DNA of 64,000 nt, taken from the NCBI GenBank assembly GCA_003151975.1, contig PLZD01000041.1:335-64334 (forward strand), in the 5' to 3' direction. The first letter of the stretch is position 1, and each line of letters starts with the position of its first letter. This document shows positions 16,618 to 23,798 of the stretch, one piece after another. Source of the DNA: Elusimicrobiota bacterium (GTDB lineage: Bacteria > Elusimicrobiota > Elusimicrobia > UBA1565 > UBA9628). The position numbers were made by a program, and so were the translations under genes. The notes beneath the pieces were generated by a model, which was not told the origin of the DNA, ran no database searches, and saw nothing but the letters and a program-made list of their open reading frames with translations.

Positions 16618-16671
16618 GCGTCTTGATTCTATCAAAAGCGAATAATTCATATCATTTCTACAGAGACGGCC

Positions 16672-17067
16672 ATGAAAAAGAAAGTCCTTTTCGTCTGCGT
16701 CGAGAACTCCTGCCGCAGCCAGATCGCCGAGGGCCTGGCCAAGAAACTCGGCGGCGAGTTGATCGAGGCCTGGAGCGCCGGGTCCAAGCCTTCCGGCAAG
16801 GTCAATCCCACGGCAATCGACTTGATGAAGGAGCGCGGCGTCGATCTCGGCGCCCAGAAATCGAAAGGTCTCACGGATTTGCCCGCCGCGAAATGGGACT
16901 ATGTGTTCACCATGGGTTGCGGCGACGCCTGCCCGTTCGTGCCCGCGGTCGCCAAGGCCGATTGGGCCATCCCCGATCCCAAGCATATGCCGCGCGCGGA
17001 CTTTTCCGCCGTCATCGACCAGATCCAGGCCAAGATCGAACAGCTCTTGCGCGAGATCAAGCCGTAG
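16672..17067 (+). CDS. arsC: Arsenate reductase, low-molecular-weight phosphatase type
   Basis: 131 aa. C9-x5-R15 P-loop (CVENSCRS) at the start, FTMGCGDACP with two further cysteines near residues 82-87 and the WAIPDP loop with the catalytic Asp. These three cysteines are the relay of thioredoxin-coupled arsenate reductases, not the glutaredoxin type. It reduces arsenate to arsenite. No arsenite pump or ArsR is seen nearby, so it may act alone here. Confidence 0.85.
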   Translation: MKKKVLFVCVENSCRSQIAEGLAKKLGGELIEAWSAGSKPSGKVNPTAIDLMKERGVDLGAQKSKGLTDLPAAKWDYVFTMGCGDACPFVPAVAKADWAIPDPKHMPRADFSAVIDQIQAKIEQLLREIKP

Positions 17068-17092
17068 CTCCTCCCCCGTGATTTGCATGTTC

Positions 17093-17098
17093 TATAAT
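17093..17098 (+). promoter_or_regulatory. -10 box (TATAAT), leaderless spacing
   Basis: Consensus TATAAT ends 6 nt before the ATG at 17105 of the caspase-like gene. No ribosome site lies between. Confidence 0.6.
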
Positions 17099-17104
17099 CT
17101 CAAC

Positions 17105-18820
17105 ATGAAAATAATTTTCGCGGGGCTTCTGCTTGCCGCGACCCCGGCGGCAGCGGAGCCGTTTCTCGAGGGCCTGACGGCGTACGAGTCCAAGGATTAT
17201 TCGAAAGCGAAGACTCTCATGCAGACTGCGGCCAATGAAGGCAACGATTACGCTCAAGCCTACTTGGGCCAAATGTATTACCCCGGATCCGATGCGACTC
17301 CTGATATTTCCCAGGCTCTCGGCTTCTACCGCCAAGCCGCCAAAGCCGGCAACCCTGCGGGGCAATACGGCATGGGTCTGCTCTATCAAGATGGGAAGGT
17401 CGAGACAAATAAATCATCGCTGTTCAAACTGCTGAAGGCCATCGATTTTTATCGACCTGCCGCCGATCAGGGTTTTGTCGCGGCAAAGTTGAACCTTGGC
17501 ACCCAGTTATGGTCCCTGGAAGCACACGAGCCGGCCGCCGCATGTAAGCTGTTCCAGGAGGTCGCCGATGTAGAAGGCGGCTGTCAGGCCCTCGCGATGA
17601 TGGACTTGTCCACCTGTTACCGAAATGGCGACGGCATGCCTCAGAATGCCTCCGAGGCGCTAAGATTGGAGCGCAAGGTCGCCATGCTCACCAACGACGA
17701 TGAGGCGCTGACTCGACTGGCCACAGATGACGGTCATCCGAATATTTTTGCCCATACGTTCACTTATAGATCGACTGGCTGGGATTTTGGCGGCGATGAC
17801 GGGCGCAAGGCGGCGATCGCTTGGATCACGCATGACGCTCGGGCAGGCCGCGCGACAGCCCAGTACATCACCGGCGCGATGTCGGAGGAGGGCTTCGACG
17901 GCAAGAAGGACGTCGCCAAGGCCATTGAGTGGTACAAGAAATCCGCGGCGCAGGATTATGCTCCCGCGAAGAAGCGGCTCGACGCCCTCACCCCACCGGA
18001 CAAGAAAGAAGCTCCGACCGTCGCGGCCGCGCCGAAGGCATACTCATCCGACGTCGACAAGGCGCCATTCAAGCTCAAGGAGCGCCCGGGCGATTTCGCC
18101 TTCATCGTGGGCATCGAGAGATATAAGAACGTCCCCGAGGCCCGCTTCGCCGAGCGTGACGCCGCGGCCTTCCGGGCTCATGCCGCCGCGCTTGGAGTGC
18201 CCGAGCGAAATATCATCTACCTGGTCGGGGACGCCGCGACCCGCCCCAAGATCCAAGCCTATCTCGACGAGTGGCTGCCGAAGAACGTCAAGGCCGACTC
18301 GACGCTCTATTTCTACTACTCGGGCCATGGAGCCCCCGACGCCGAGACGCGCCAGGCCTACTTGCTGCCGTGGGACGCCGAGCCGCAATTCCTTCAGAGC
18401 ACGGCCTATTCGCTCAAGGACGTCTACGCCGCTCTCAACAAGCTCAAAGCCAAACGCGTGATCGTCGCGCTGGATTCCTGTTTCTCCGGCGCGGGGGGCC
18501 GGTCCGTGATCGCACCCGGCCTGCGTCCGCTCGTGACGAAGATAAACCCGATGGAGGACGCGGGCAAGCTCGTGGTGTTCGCGGCGGCGGCCGGAGACCA
18601 GGTCTCCGGCAGTCTCGACGATCAAGGGCACGGTGTGTTCACCTATTACTTCCTCAAAGGCCTCTCTGGCGCGATTGCGCGTCCTTCCGAGGATTTCACC
18701 CCCAACTCGATCTACTTCTATCTGAAGCCGCGCGTCGAGGACGCATCGGCGAGGCAGAACCGCATCCAGACGCCGCAACTGGCCGGCGCGGGAGAAGAGG
18801 TCTTGTTCAATATCAAGTAG
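17105..18820 (+). CDS. Secreted Sel1-repeat protein with caspase-like (peptidase C14) domain
   Basis: 571 aa from ATG 17105; this start gives a clean signal peptide (residues 1-19). Residues ~25-310 contain Sel1/TPR-like repeats (YAQAYLGQMYYPG, GNPAGQYGMGLLYQDGKVE, GRATAQYITGAMSEEG). A linker precedes a caspase-fold domain from ~325: FAFIVGIERYKNVP, catalytic His408 in YYSGHG and catalytic Cys459 in ALDSCFSG. It is therefore probably an active orthocaspase, cutting after basic or acidic residues, located in the periplasm or outside. The Sel1 repeats probably bind partners. Isolated gene with its own promoter. Confidence 0.85.
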   Translation: MKIIFAGLLLAATPAAAEPFLEGLTAYESKDYSKAKTLMQTAANEGNDYAQAYLGQMYYPGSDATPDISQALGFYRQAAKAGNPAGQYGMGLLYQDGKVETNKSSLFKLLKAIDFYRPAADQGFVAAKLNLGTQLWSLEAHEPAAACKLFQEVADVEGGCQALAMMDLSTCYRNGDGMPQNASEALRLERKVAMLTNDDEALTRLATDDGHPNIFAHTFTYRSTGWDFGGDDGRKAAIAWITHDARAGRATAQYITGAMSEEGFDGKKDVAKAIEWYKKSAAQDYAPAKKRLDALTPPDKKEAPTVAAAPKAYSSDVDKAPFKLKERPGDFAFIVGIERYKNVPEARFAERDAAAFRAHAAALGVPERNIIYLVGDAATRPKIQAYLDEWLPKNVKADSTLYFYYSGHGAPDAETRQAYLLPWDAEPQFLQSTAYSLKDVYAALNKLKAKRVIVALDSCFSGAGGRSVIAPGLRPLVTKINPMEDAGKLVVFAAAAGDQVSGSLDDQGHGVFTYYFLKGLSGAIARPSEDFTPNSIYFYLKPRVEDASARQNRIQTPQLAGAGEEVLFNIK

Positions 18821-18858
18821 TCCCGGGCGCACCATGGCCGACCAAATAAGGCTTCTGC

Positions 18859-18864
18859 TATAAT
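18859..18864 (+). promoter_or_regulatory. Extended -10 box of the truncated tRNA-Ser copy
   Basis: TGCTATAAT (extended -10) lies 15 nt upstream of the tRNA 5' end, exactly as in the intact copy at 20461. No recognisable -35. Confidence 0.55.
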
Positions 18865-18879
18865 CAACAGTCCCTCACT

Positions 18880-18918
18880 GGAAGGGTGCGTGAGCGGTTG
18901 AAACGAGCAGTCTCGAAA
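18880..18918 (+). pseudogene. Truncated tRNA-Ser: 5' half only
   Basis: 39 nt identical to the start of the intact tRNA-Ser at 20482: acceptor GGAAGGG, D-arm, 5' anticodon strand GCAGT and loop CTCGAAA. Then the sequence diverges completely; no matching 3' anticodon strand, T-arm or acceptor follows. Not a functional tRNA. Confidence 0.8.
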
Positions 18919-19142
18919 TCCCTTTTAGGCCCCTCGGGAGATTCCCGCCCTCGAAATTCTCGTCGAGAAGCGTGAAGTCTCGTTTGGTCGCGTCGTGCGG
19001 TTTGGACCCAAATACACTACGCAAACACTACGCGGTATTATTACACCACCGCATTTTCAATCCAGCATATTGTGGTGTAAGTCCGCTGAGTCCACTGAGA
19101 GAGCCGCCCGCCGCAGGCGCAAGTCCGTCATGCAGCCAAACC
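18919..19142. other. Left arm of the island: non-coding, with paired CACTACG sites
   Basis: No supported gene. The notable feature is CACTACG twice with an 11-nt period (19015-19021 and 19026-19032), a pattern repeated in the right arm. Composition is less GC-rich than the chromosome around it. Confidence 0.45.
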
Positions 19143-19189
19143 GAGTTACCAAACACTGCTCTTATCCGATAGGCAGTTAGGTAATAACG

Positions 19190-19885
19190 CTAGTCGGTCA
19201 GCAGTTTCGCGAGATCGCCCGCGTCGATCTTCCGCAAGGCGGCCAGGATGTCTTTGCGCCATCCCGGCGGGATCTCTGCGTACTTTGCCTTGACCTTGCC
19301 CTCTTCGCCTCGGCCGATCAATGCGCGGAGAATTTCCACGCCCTGCTGCCAATCCTTATCGCGCTTCTCCGGCCGTACGCGGCGCCCGCCTATGATCAAC
19401 TTGTGCAGGGCGAAATTAGCGGGATGGGGCAACTGCAGGTCCAGCCCGTCGCTGTGAACCACGATCGTATCACGGGTCAGGAAGTCCAGATAGCGGAGCG
19501 GCTGAGCGCGAATGCCGAGCGCCTCAACGTTGTAGGGCTTGTCCGAACCCTTGCCCCGCTCAGCGACCAAGAAGTCGATGATAAGGTCGGGGTGAATCAG
19601 GCTGACGTAGCCTTCTCGGTGGAGATCGGGAAGAAACCCCAGGTCATTCAAGAGATCGGCGACCCGGACGCTCGCCTTGAAGTGGGGCGGTCTCCGGATC
19701 AGGAAGTCCATATCCCTGGTTCTCAGCGCTGACAGCTGCGTCTTCTTTCCAAAGTACTCCTTGTAGAAATGAGTGCACCAACTGCCGACCAGGACGAGGT
19801 CCTCAAGGACTCCGGCCGCGTCGAGGCGTCTGAGGACCTCGAGAGTCAGTTCAACCGGCGCGGGATTTTCGTCTTTTCCTTTCAT
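19190..19885 (-). CDS. Nucleotidyltransferase-fold protein (possible toxin or defence gene)
   Basis: 231 aa. LVGSWCTHF (residues ~32-40) followed by LRTRDMDFLI (~54-63) gives the GS and DxD motifs of the polymerase-beta nucleotidyltransferase fold; LIIDFLV (~108) supplies a third acidic residue. The C-terminal half is helical and basic. From memory it resembles the GSU2403/AbiEii-like uncharacterised nucleotidyltransferases, some of which act as toxins by modifying tRNA or proteins. It overlaps its upstream partner by 35 nt and is the distal gene of the cassette. The role is inference. Confidence 0.65.
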   Translation of the reverse strand: MKGKDENPAPVELTLEVLRRLDAAGVLEDLVLVGSWCTHFYKEYFGKKTQLSALRTRDMDFLIRRPPHFKASVRVADLLNDLGFLPDLHREGYVSLIHPDLIIDFLVAERGKGSDKPYNVEALGIRAQPLRYLDFLTRDTIVVHSDGLDLQLPHPANFALHKLIIGGRRVRPEKRDKDWQQGVEILRALIGRGEEGKVKAKYAEIPPGWRKDILAALRKIDAGDLAKLLTD

Positions 19886-20183
19886 GCAGGACGCGCTTCA
19901 GGTAAACGATCTGTTTTCTGACCTTCGATATCTCGCCCCGGTACTTGGCGCGCATCTTCTGGGCTTTCTGGAGCTTCTCGACATCGGAGACGGACAGTTT
20001 CCCTCGGTAATCGAACTTGACCTTGCCGCCCTCGCGATGCGCGACATAGTAAAAGACGCCGCCTTTGATCTTTTTGGCGACAAGGCTCCCTTTCGGCAGG
20101 CTGTCCAATTCCTGCCGGTAGCGCTTGAGTATGCGCTCCGAATTCTCCAGTTCCTCGGACAAGACTCCTTTTATCGGGTCCAT
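19851..20183 (-). CDS. Small basic partner protein of the nucleotidyltransferase
   Basis: 110 aa, about a quarter Lys/Arg. Helical start (residues 1-25), then a compact beta region SLPKGSLVAKKIKGGVFYYV and GGKVKFDYRGKLS, and a coiled basic C-terminus. From memory, small proteins with this KGS and YYY..GKVK..Y.GK pattern often precede nucleotidyltransferase genes. It is first in the operon with a TATACT box about 23 nt upstream in the right inverted repeat, so it has a leader, unlike many host genes. Could be an antitoxin, an RNA-binding adaptor or a regulator. Confidence 0.55.
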   Translation of the reverse strand: MDPIKGVLSEELENSERILKRYRQELDSLPKGSLVAKKIKGGVFYYVAHREGGKVKFDYRGKLSVSDVEKLQKAQKMRAKYRGEISKVRKQIVYLKRVLHERKRRKSRAG

Positions 20184-20228
20184 GGTTACCTAACAGACTC
20201 GCTAATAGTATAGTCCGTTTGGTAACTC

Positions 20229-20435
20229 TCTTCAAGGCCTCGGACAACCTTGGCGGCATCCTGCAGCAGTCACGCCCGCCGTTCCATTCGATGTTTCACA
20301 ACGCAGCCCCGCTGGGATCGGGGCAACAATCACTACGTTGGCACTACGTTCAAAATGAATTGCTATTCACAAATGACCGGTCCACAAACAGTCTTTCGTC
20401 CCACCGATCTCCGACATCAATTCCCGACGAGTCCG
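20229..20435. other. Right arm of the island: non-coding, with paired CACTACG sites
   Basis: No supported gene. CACTACG occurs at 20331-20337 and 20342-20348, again with an 11-nt period and the same orientation as in the left arm. Confidence 0.45.
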
Positions 20436-20460
20436 ATGGCATGCCAAATAATGCTTCTGC

Positions 20461-20466
20461 TATAAT
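20461..20466 (+). promoter_or_regulatory. Extended -10 promoter of tRNA-Ser
   Basis: TGCTATAAT 15 nt before the tRNA 5' end; the upstream 25 nt match the truncated copy at 18834, so this promoter was part of the duplicated segment. Confidence 0.65.
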
Positions 20467-20481
20467 GACTTCACCGTTCTT

Positions 20482-20571
20482 GGAAGGGTGCGTGAGCGGT
20501 TGAAACGAGCAGTCTCGAAAACTGCCAGGGATGCAAGTCCCTCGAGGGTTCGAATCCCTCCCCTTCCGCCA
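20482..20571 (+). tRNA. tRNA-Ser (anticodon CGA)
   Basis: 90 nt including encoded CCA. Acceptor GGAAGGG pairs with CCCTTCC; anticodon stem GCAGT/ACTGC encloses loop CTCGAAA (anticodon CGA); a long variable arm AGGGA/TCCCT identifies a class II serine tRNA; T-arm GAGGG TTCGAAT CCCTC. It lies immediately upstream of the SEC-C gene, probably in one transcript. Confidence 0.95.
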
Positions 20572-20588
20572 GATTTATAGGAGAAAAC

Positions 20589-21023
20589 ATGTCCTGGATG
20601 CAGACGATGTGGAACCCGTTCAAGAAGAAGGACGACGCCGCTCCGTCGTCGCCGGAAGCCTCGAAGGAAGACGCCGCGGCGCAAGCGGCGGTCACCGAGG
20701 GCCTTGCCAATTCCGCCGAGGCCAAGGGCATGATGGGGATGTTCTACCGCAAGTGGAAGGATCCCTCCTTCGTCAAGCAGCTGCGCACTTTGGCCGCGCA
20801 CATGGCCAAGGACGGCGTGAACCTCAAGAACATGAACGAGGTCAAGGCCTGGCTCGAGAAGAACAAGGCCGAGATCGACTCCGGCAAGTTCAAGGAAGCC
20901 CCGCCCATGCCCGGCGGCAAAGTGGAAACTTTCGTCAAGACGGGCCCCGACGTGGGCCGCAACGACCCCTGCACCTGCGGATCGGGCAAGAAGTACAAGA
21001 AGTGCTGCGGCACGAAAGCCTGA
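20589..21023 (+). CDS. SEC-C motif zinc-binding protein
   Basis: 144 aa with ribosome site AGGAGA. An acidic, alanine-rich N-terminal half precedes the C-terminal SEC-C knuckle [19 protein letters not shown], the CxC...CC zinc motif found at the end of SecA. The middle [20 protein letters not shown] region is helical. Such small proteins may bind SecB, ribosomes or other partners; the function is unknown. Located 17 nt after tRNA-Ser. Confidence 0.8.
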   Translation: MSWMQTMWNPFKKKDDAAPSSPEASKEDAAAQAAVTEGLANSAEAKGMMGMFYRKWKDPSFVKQLRTLAAHMAKDGVNLKNMNEVKAWLEKNKAEIDSGKFKEAPPMPGGKVETFVKTGPDVGRNDPCTCGSGKKYKKCCGTKA

Positions 21024-21027
21024 CCGG

Positions 21028-21864
21028 ATGAAGATCGGGCGCTTCGAGGCCCATCTCCTCAGCGACGGGTTTTTCAGGCTCGACGGCGGCGCCATGTTCG
21101 GCGTCGTGCCAAAGTCGCTCTGGTGCCGCCACGAGGACGTCGATTCCAGCAACCGCGTCCTGCTCGAGCTCGGCAGCCTGCTGATCAAGACACCCTCGGG
21201 CAAAAACGTCCTCGTCGACGCTGGGCTCTCGTCGAAATACGACAAAGACCCCAAGTTTCTGAGCATCTACGCCGTCGAGCGCAAGAAGACCTTGCGCGAC
21301 TCGCTCAAGGAGCACGGCCTCGCGCCCGCGGACATCCATCTCGTGATCAACACGCACCTGCACTTCGACCACGCCGGCGGCGACACCGAGTTCGACGCCG
21401 CGGGCAAGCCCGTCCCCGCTTACCCGAACGCCAGGTATGTCGTGCAGAAGCTCGAGTGGGAAGATGCCAACCACCCGCACGAGCGCAACGCGGCGAGCTA
21501 CTTCGACATGAACTATGCCGTCCTCCACGAGAAGAAGGTCCTCGAGCTTGTCGACGGCGAGGCCGAGCTCGAACCGGGCCTTAAGGCCGTGCGCACGGGC
21601 GGCCACGGGCGCGGCCATCAAGGCGTTCTGATCGAGTCCGAGGGTCAGGCGGCATTTTATCTCGGCGATACTGTTCCGACGCGGGCGCACATACCGCTGC
21701 CCTACATCATGGCCTACGATCTCTACCCGTTGGACACGCTCGACTTCAAGCGCAAGCTTTACGAGCGCGCGCTCAAGGGCGGCTGGACCTTATTCTTCGA
21801 CCACGACCGCTCGCTGCGCTCGGCCAAGCTCGCCTTCACCGACGGCCGGTACAAGGCGGTTTGA
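21028..21864 (+). CDS. Metallo-beta-lactamase-fold hydrolase
   Basis: 278 aa, cytoplasmic. THLHFDHAGG (HxHxDH, residues ~110-119), a later GGHGRGHQG histidine and FYLGDTVP aspartate complete the binuclear zinc site. The overall plan resembles N-acyl-homoserine-lactone lactonases and related quorum-quenching MBL proteins, but specificity cannot be read. Overlaps the next gene by one base (TGATG). Confidence 0.8.
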   Translation: MKIGRFEAHLLSDGFFRLDGGAMFGVVPKSLWCRHEDVDSSNRVLLELGSLLIKTPSGKNVLVDAGLSSKYDKDPKFLSIYAVERKKTLRDSLKEHGLAPADIHLVINTHLHFDHAGGDTEFDAAGKPVPAYPNARYVVQKLEWEDANHPHERNAASYFDMNYAVLHEKKVLELVDGEAELEPGLKAVRTGGHGRGHQGVLIESEGQAAFYLGDTVPTRAHIPLPYIMAYDLYPLDTLDFKRKLYERALKGGWTLFFDHDRSLRSAKLAFTDGRYKAV

Positions 21865-22289
21865 TGAGCTGGGCCGTCCTGATCACCCACGACCTGCTCA
21901 TGGTGGCCGTCGGCCTTTCTTTCGAGATCGTCTTCACGGCCGTTTCCGAATTTCCCGAAGCGAAGAATTGGCGCCTTCTCGGCTACACGTATCTTTGGAT
22001 GATCCCTATCTACGCGCTGCTCTACCCGGGCTTTTGGCTGATGTTCGAGCATCTCGGAACCTGGCCGCTGCTCGCGCGCGGCGCGTTCTACGTCGCGCTG
22101 ATCTTCATCGTCGAGTACGCCAGCGGCTGGCTCATCCGCAAGGCGACCGGAAAATGCCCGTGGGAAGACGGTTATTACAAATCGCGTTGGGGCGTTCACG
22201 GCCTCATTCGGCTGGACTTCGCACCCGCGTGGTTTGTCGCGTCCTTGCTCTACGAGTTCGTCTACCGCGTGCTCCGGGGAATCCTCTGA
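21864..22289 (+). CDS. Small multi-pass membrane protein, PF06541-like (putative ABC-transporter type IV)
   Basis: 141 aa with four membrane segments. YASGWLIRKATGKCPWEDGYYKSRW and WGVHGLIRLDFAPAWF are the conserved loops of this uncharacterised family. Start at the ATG overlapping the upstream TGA by one base. Its own TGA overlaps a CTG from which the next gene may start. Confidence 0.65.
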   Translation: MSWAVLITHDLLMVAVGLSFEIVFTAVSEFPEAKNWRLLGYTYLWMIPIYALLYPGFWLMFEHLGTWPLLARGAFYVALIFIVEYASGWLIRKATGKCPWEDGYYKSRWGVHGLIRLDFAPAWFVASLLYEFVYRVLRGIL

Positions 22290-23176
22290 TCGCGGCGACC
22301 GCCCTGATCGGAATCCTGCTGCTTCCGCTCAGGGCCGAGATATCGATGAGCGTTCATCCTCTGCCTTGGCATCTAGTCGACATCTGGTGGGATATCAAGA
22401 GTCCCGCTGAGGAATTCAAATCGTTCAGCATGGAAATATCCCTGGACAAAGATATGCCCGCGGATCATTTCAACCTCTATGTCGCGCCTATCAGCGGAGG
22501 CTTTGAAGACGGGACGGATTTCTACGGCGGCCTACAGACCAACATCGGCGGCTATCCCGCATCGAAACCGGAGGATCAATCGGGCCCCTACCACAAAGGC
22601 AAGGGTGGAATATTCTCGCGCTGGGGCGAGCATCTCGACCTTTCCTTCGTGAGATCCGAGCCGGACGGTTTCGTGGAAGCGGCCGGCTACGAGGGAGATT
22701 TCGTCTCGGGAAGACGGCCCTATCCCTGGAAAGCGGGGTCGTACATCTTCGAGATCCGGAGGTTGCCGCGGACCAAGGGAGACGATAAGGCCTCGTCGTG
22801 GCTCGGCGCCTTCGTGACCGACAAGGCGACGGGCGCGACGAGCCGCATCGCTTCCCTGAAATTTCCAGGGCACCGCCTTCGCTTCAAGAATTCTTTTGCG
22901 TCCTTCGTCGAATTCTACGGAGGCAAGGAAGTGGACATTCCCAGCCTTCCCGCGCTCGAGATTCGCTTCAGCCGCCCATTGCTCAACGATAAGCCGGTCG
23001 CGTTATTGCGCATCAGCGCGTCCCACCCGCATGGAGCCGACGCGCTTGCCGCGCCGGCCCTGATTCGAGCCGAGCTCTCGGCGGACGGCTCCCAGGTCTT
23101 GTGCCGTCTCTCGAGCCGAGTCCTGACTGACCGCCCCAACGACTACTCTTTGTACCCAAAGAAAAGCCGTCCCTGA
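22286..23176 (+). CDS. Secreted beta-rich protein of unknown function, probable CTG start
   Basis: About 296 aa if translation begins at CTG 22286, whose CTGA overlaps the upstream stop in the same way as ATGA junctions elsewhere here. That start gives a signal peptide (IAATALIGILLLPLRAE); the first ATG in frame (22346) would remove it. The mature part contains HFNLYVAPISGG, DGTDFYGGLQTNIGGYP and GGIFSRWGEHLDL, a pattern reminiscent of carbohydrate-binding beta-sandwiches, but no family is recognised. Codon use is less GC-biased than its neighbours. Ends in a strong hairpin. Confidence 0.55.
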   Translation: MIAATALIGILLLPLRAEISMSVHPLPWHLVDIWWDIKSPAEEFKSFSMEISLDKDMPADHFNLYVAPISGGFEDGTDFYGGLQTNIGGYPASKPEDQSGPYHKGKGGIFSRWGEHLDLSFVRSEPDGFVEAAGYEGDFVSGRRPYPWKAGSYIFEIRRLPRTKGDDKASSWLGAFVTDKATGATSRIASLKFPGHRLRFKNSFASFVEFYGGKEVDIPSLPALEIRFSRPLLNDKPVALLRISASHPHGADALAAPALIRAELSADGSQVLCRLSSRVLTDRPNDYSLYPKKSRP

Positions 23177-23190
23177 CTCGCGTCAGGGAC
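23169..23190. terminator. Perfect 9-bp hairpin at convergent gene ends
   Basis: GTCCCTGAC (23169-23177) and GTCAGGGAC (23182-23190) enclose a TCGC loop. The upstream TGA lies inside the left arm. No T-run, so termination may be factor-assisted; symmetric position suits a bidirectional terminator. Confidence 0.5.
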
Positions 23191-23223
23191 AGCTATACGA
23201 AATTCTTCCGGCTTTGGGCCTAA

Positions 23224-23691
23224 TTAGAGGGCCGACTCGATGTTCTTGAGTTGGAGCTGGCGATGAAGGCGCTCGGCGCCTTCTTTGACGACATAGAGCT
23301 CGCGCTCCATGCTTTTGGCGATCCAGCCGCGGAGCAGGAAGCTCAGGGGATTTGCGATCGCGGGAAAGTGATACTGCTCGTCGCGCGTCACGACGGTGCC
23401 GCCGGCCACGGGGCGCAGATGAAAGCCGCCGACCATCTTCTTGAGCGGGCCGCGCACCATCTCGCTCTTGAAGCCGCCGTCGCGCGTGAACTCCATCTTG
23501 AAGGCGCCCTTCCAGGGCAGGCCGGCGAAGCGCCCCGAGACCTCGACGAAGCCGCTGTCGGAATCGGGATAGCTGGCCTCGACCTTCTCAACTTTGGGCT
23601 CGTACTCGGCCATGTTCTGAAGGTCGCGCAGATACAGGCGCACCGAATCCTTGGAGGCGCTGATGAGAACACTGCGAGAGAGAGAGATCAT
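23224..23691 (-). CDS. SRPBCC/START-like (polyketide cyclase or RatA-type) protein
   Basis: 155 aa from the ATG at 23691; extension to 23790 runs through tRNA-Gly and is rejected. The order fits the helix-grip fold: SRSVLISASKDSVRLYLRDL, then MAEYEPKVEKVEAS, strands with GSFxM-type alternation and a long C-terminal helix. Likely binds a hydrophobic ligand; some relatives are coenzyme-Q carriers or ribosome-associated. It starts 19 nt after tRNA-Gly and is probably co-transcribed with it. Confidence 0.65.
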   Translation of the reverse strand: MISLSRSVLISASKDSVRLYLRDLQNMAEYEPKVEKVEASYPDSDSGFVEVSGRFAGLPWKGAFKMEFTRDGGFKSEMVRGPLKKMVGGFHLRPVAGGTVVTRDEQYHFPAIANPLSFLLRGWIAKSMERELYVVKEGAERLHRQLQLKNIESAL

Positions 23692-23709
23692 CTTTTGATT
23701 GAAAGAAAC

Positions 23710-23783
23710 TGGAGCGGGCGAAGGGAATCGAACCCTCGTCTGATCCTTGGCAAGGACCCGTTCTACCATTGAACCACGCCCGC
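23710..23783 (-). tRNA. tRNA-Gly (anticodon GCC)
   Basis: 74 nt including encoded CCA. Acceptor GCGGGCG with CGCCCGC; anticodon stem GGTCC/GGATC, loop TTGCCAA (anticodon GCC); T-arm CGAGGG TTCGATT CCCT. Confidence 0.95.
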
Positions 23784-23798
23784 GACCCATTGATTATA

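Larger units (their letters stand above)
19143..20228. mobile_element. Two-gene cassette framed by compound inverted repeats
   Basis: Outer perfect 12-bp inverted repeats: GAGTTACCAAAC (19143-19154) and GTTTGGTAACTC (20217-20228). Inner perfect 9-bp repeats: GTTAGGTAA (19176-19184) and TTACCTAAC (20186-20194). Outer and inner blocks are 21 and 22 nt apart at the two ends. Within each end the blocks can also pair with each other around one mismatch. The genes lie 5 nt and 2 nt inside the inner repeats, so the repeats frame them exactly. No transposase and no obvious target duplication. Confidence 0.5.
18834..20520. mobile_element. Candidate small genomic island bounded by a duplicated tRNA-Ser promoter and 5' half
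   Basis: An 85-nt segment at 18834-18918 recurs in direct orientation at 20436-20520. Both copies hold ATGGC, CCAAATAA, GCTTCTGCTATAAT and an identical 39-nt tRNA-Ser 5' half, at identical spacing; only the 15-nt stretch between -10 and tRNA differs. The right copy continues into a complete tRNA-Ser and the left one is cut in the anticodon loop. The ~1.6 kb between holds the nucleotidyltransferase cassette and no integrase. This is what site-specific integration into a tRNA gene leaves behind, here on the 5' side. Confidence 0.5.

Noticed and set aside
16651-17088. N-terminal extension of the ceramidase-like frame
   Set aside because: Antisense to arsC, no homology; membrane protein begins at 16617 or 16650.
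19143-20228. Integron attC site interpretation of the GTTAGGT and ACCTAAC blocks
   Set aside because: One member of each pair deviates from the RYYYAAC/GTTRRRY core, spacing (~21 nt) is too short, and the ends are inverted on both sides of the genes rather than one site at the 3' end.
18834-20520. A hidden integrase or transposase gene in the island
   Set aside because: All frames between the repeats were considered; only the nucleotidyltransferase and its partner look real.
23692-23790. N-terminal extension of the SRPBCC protein
   Set aside because: Covers tRNA-Gly.
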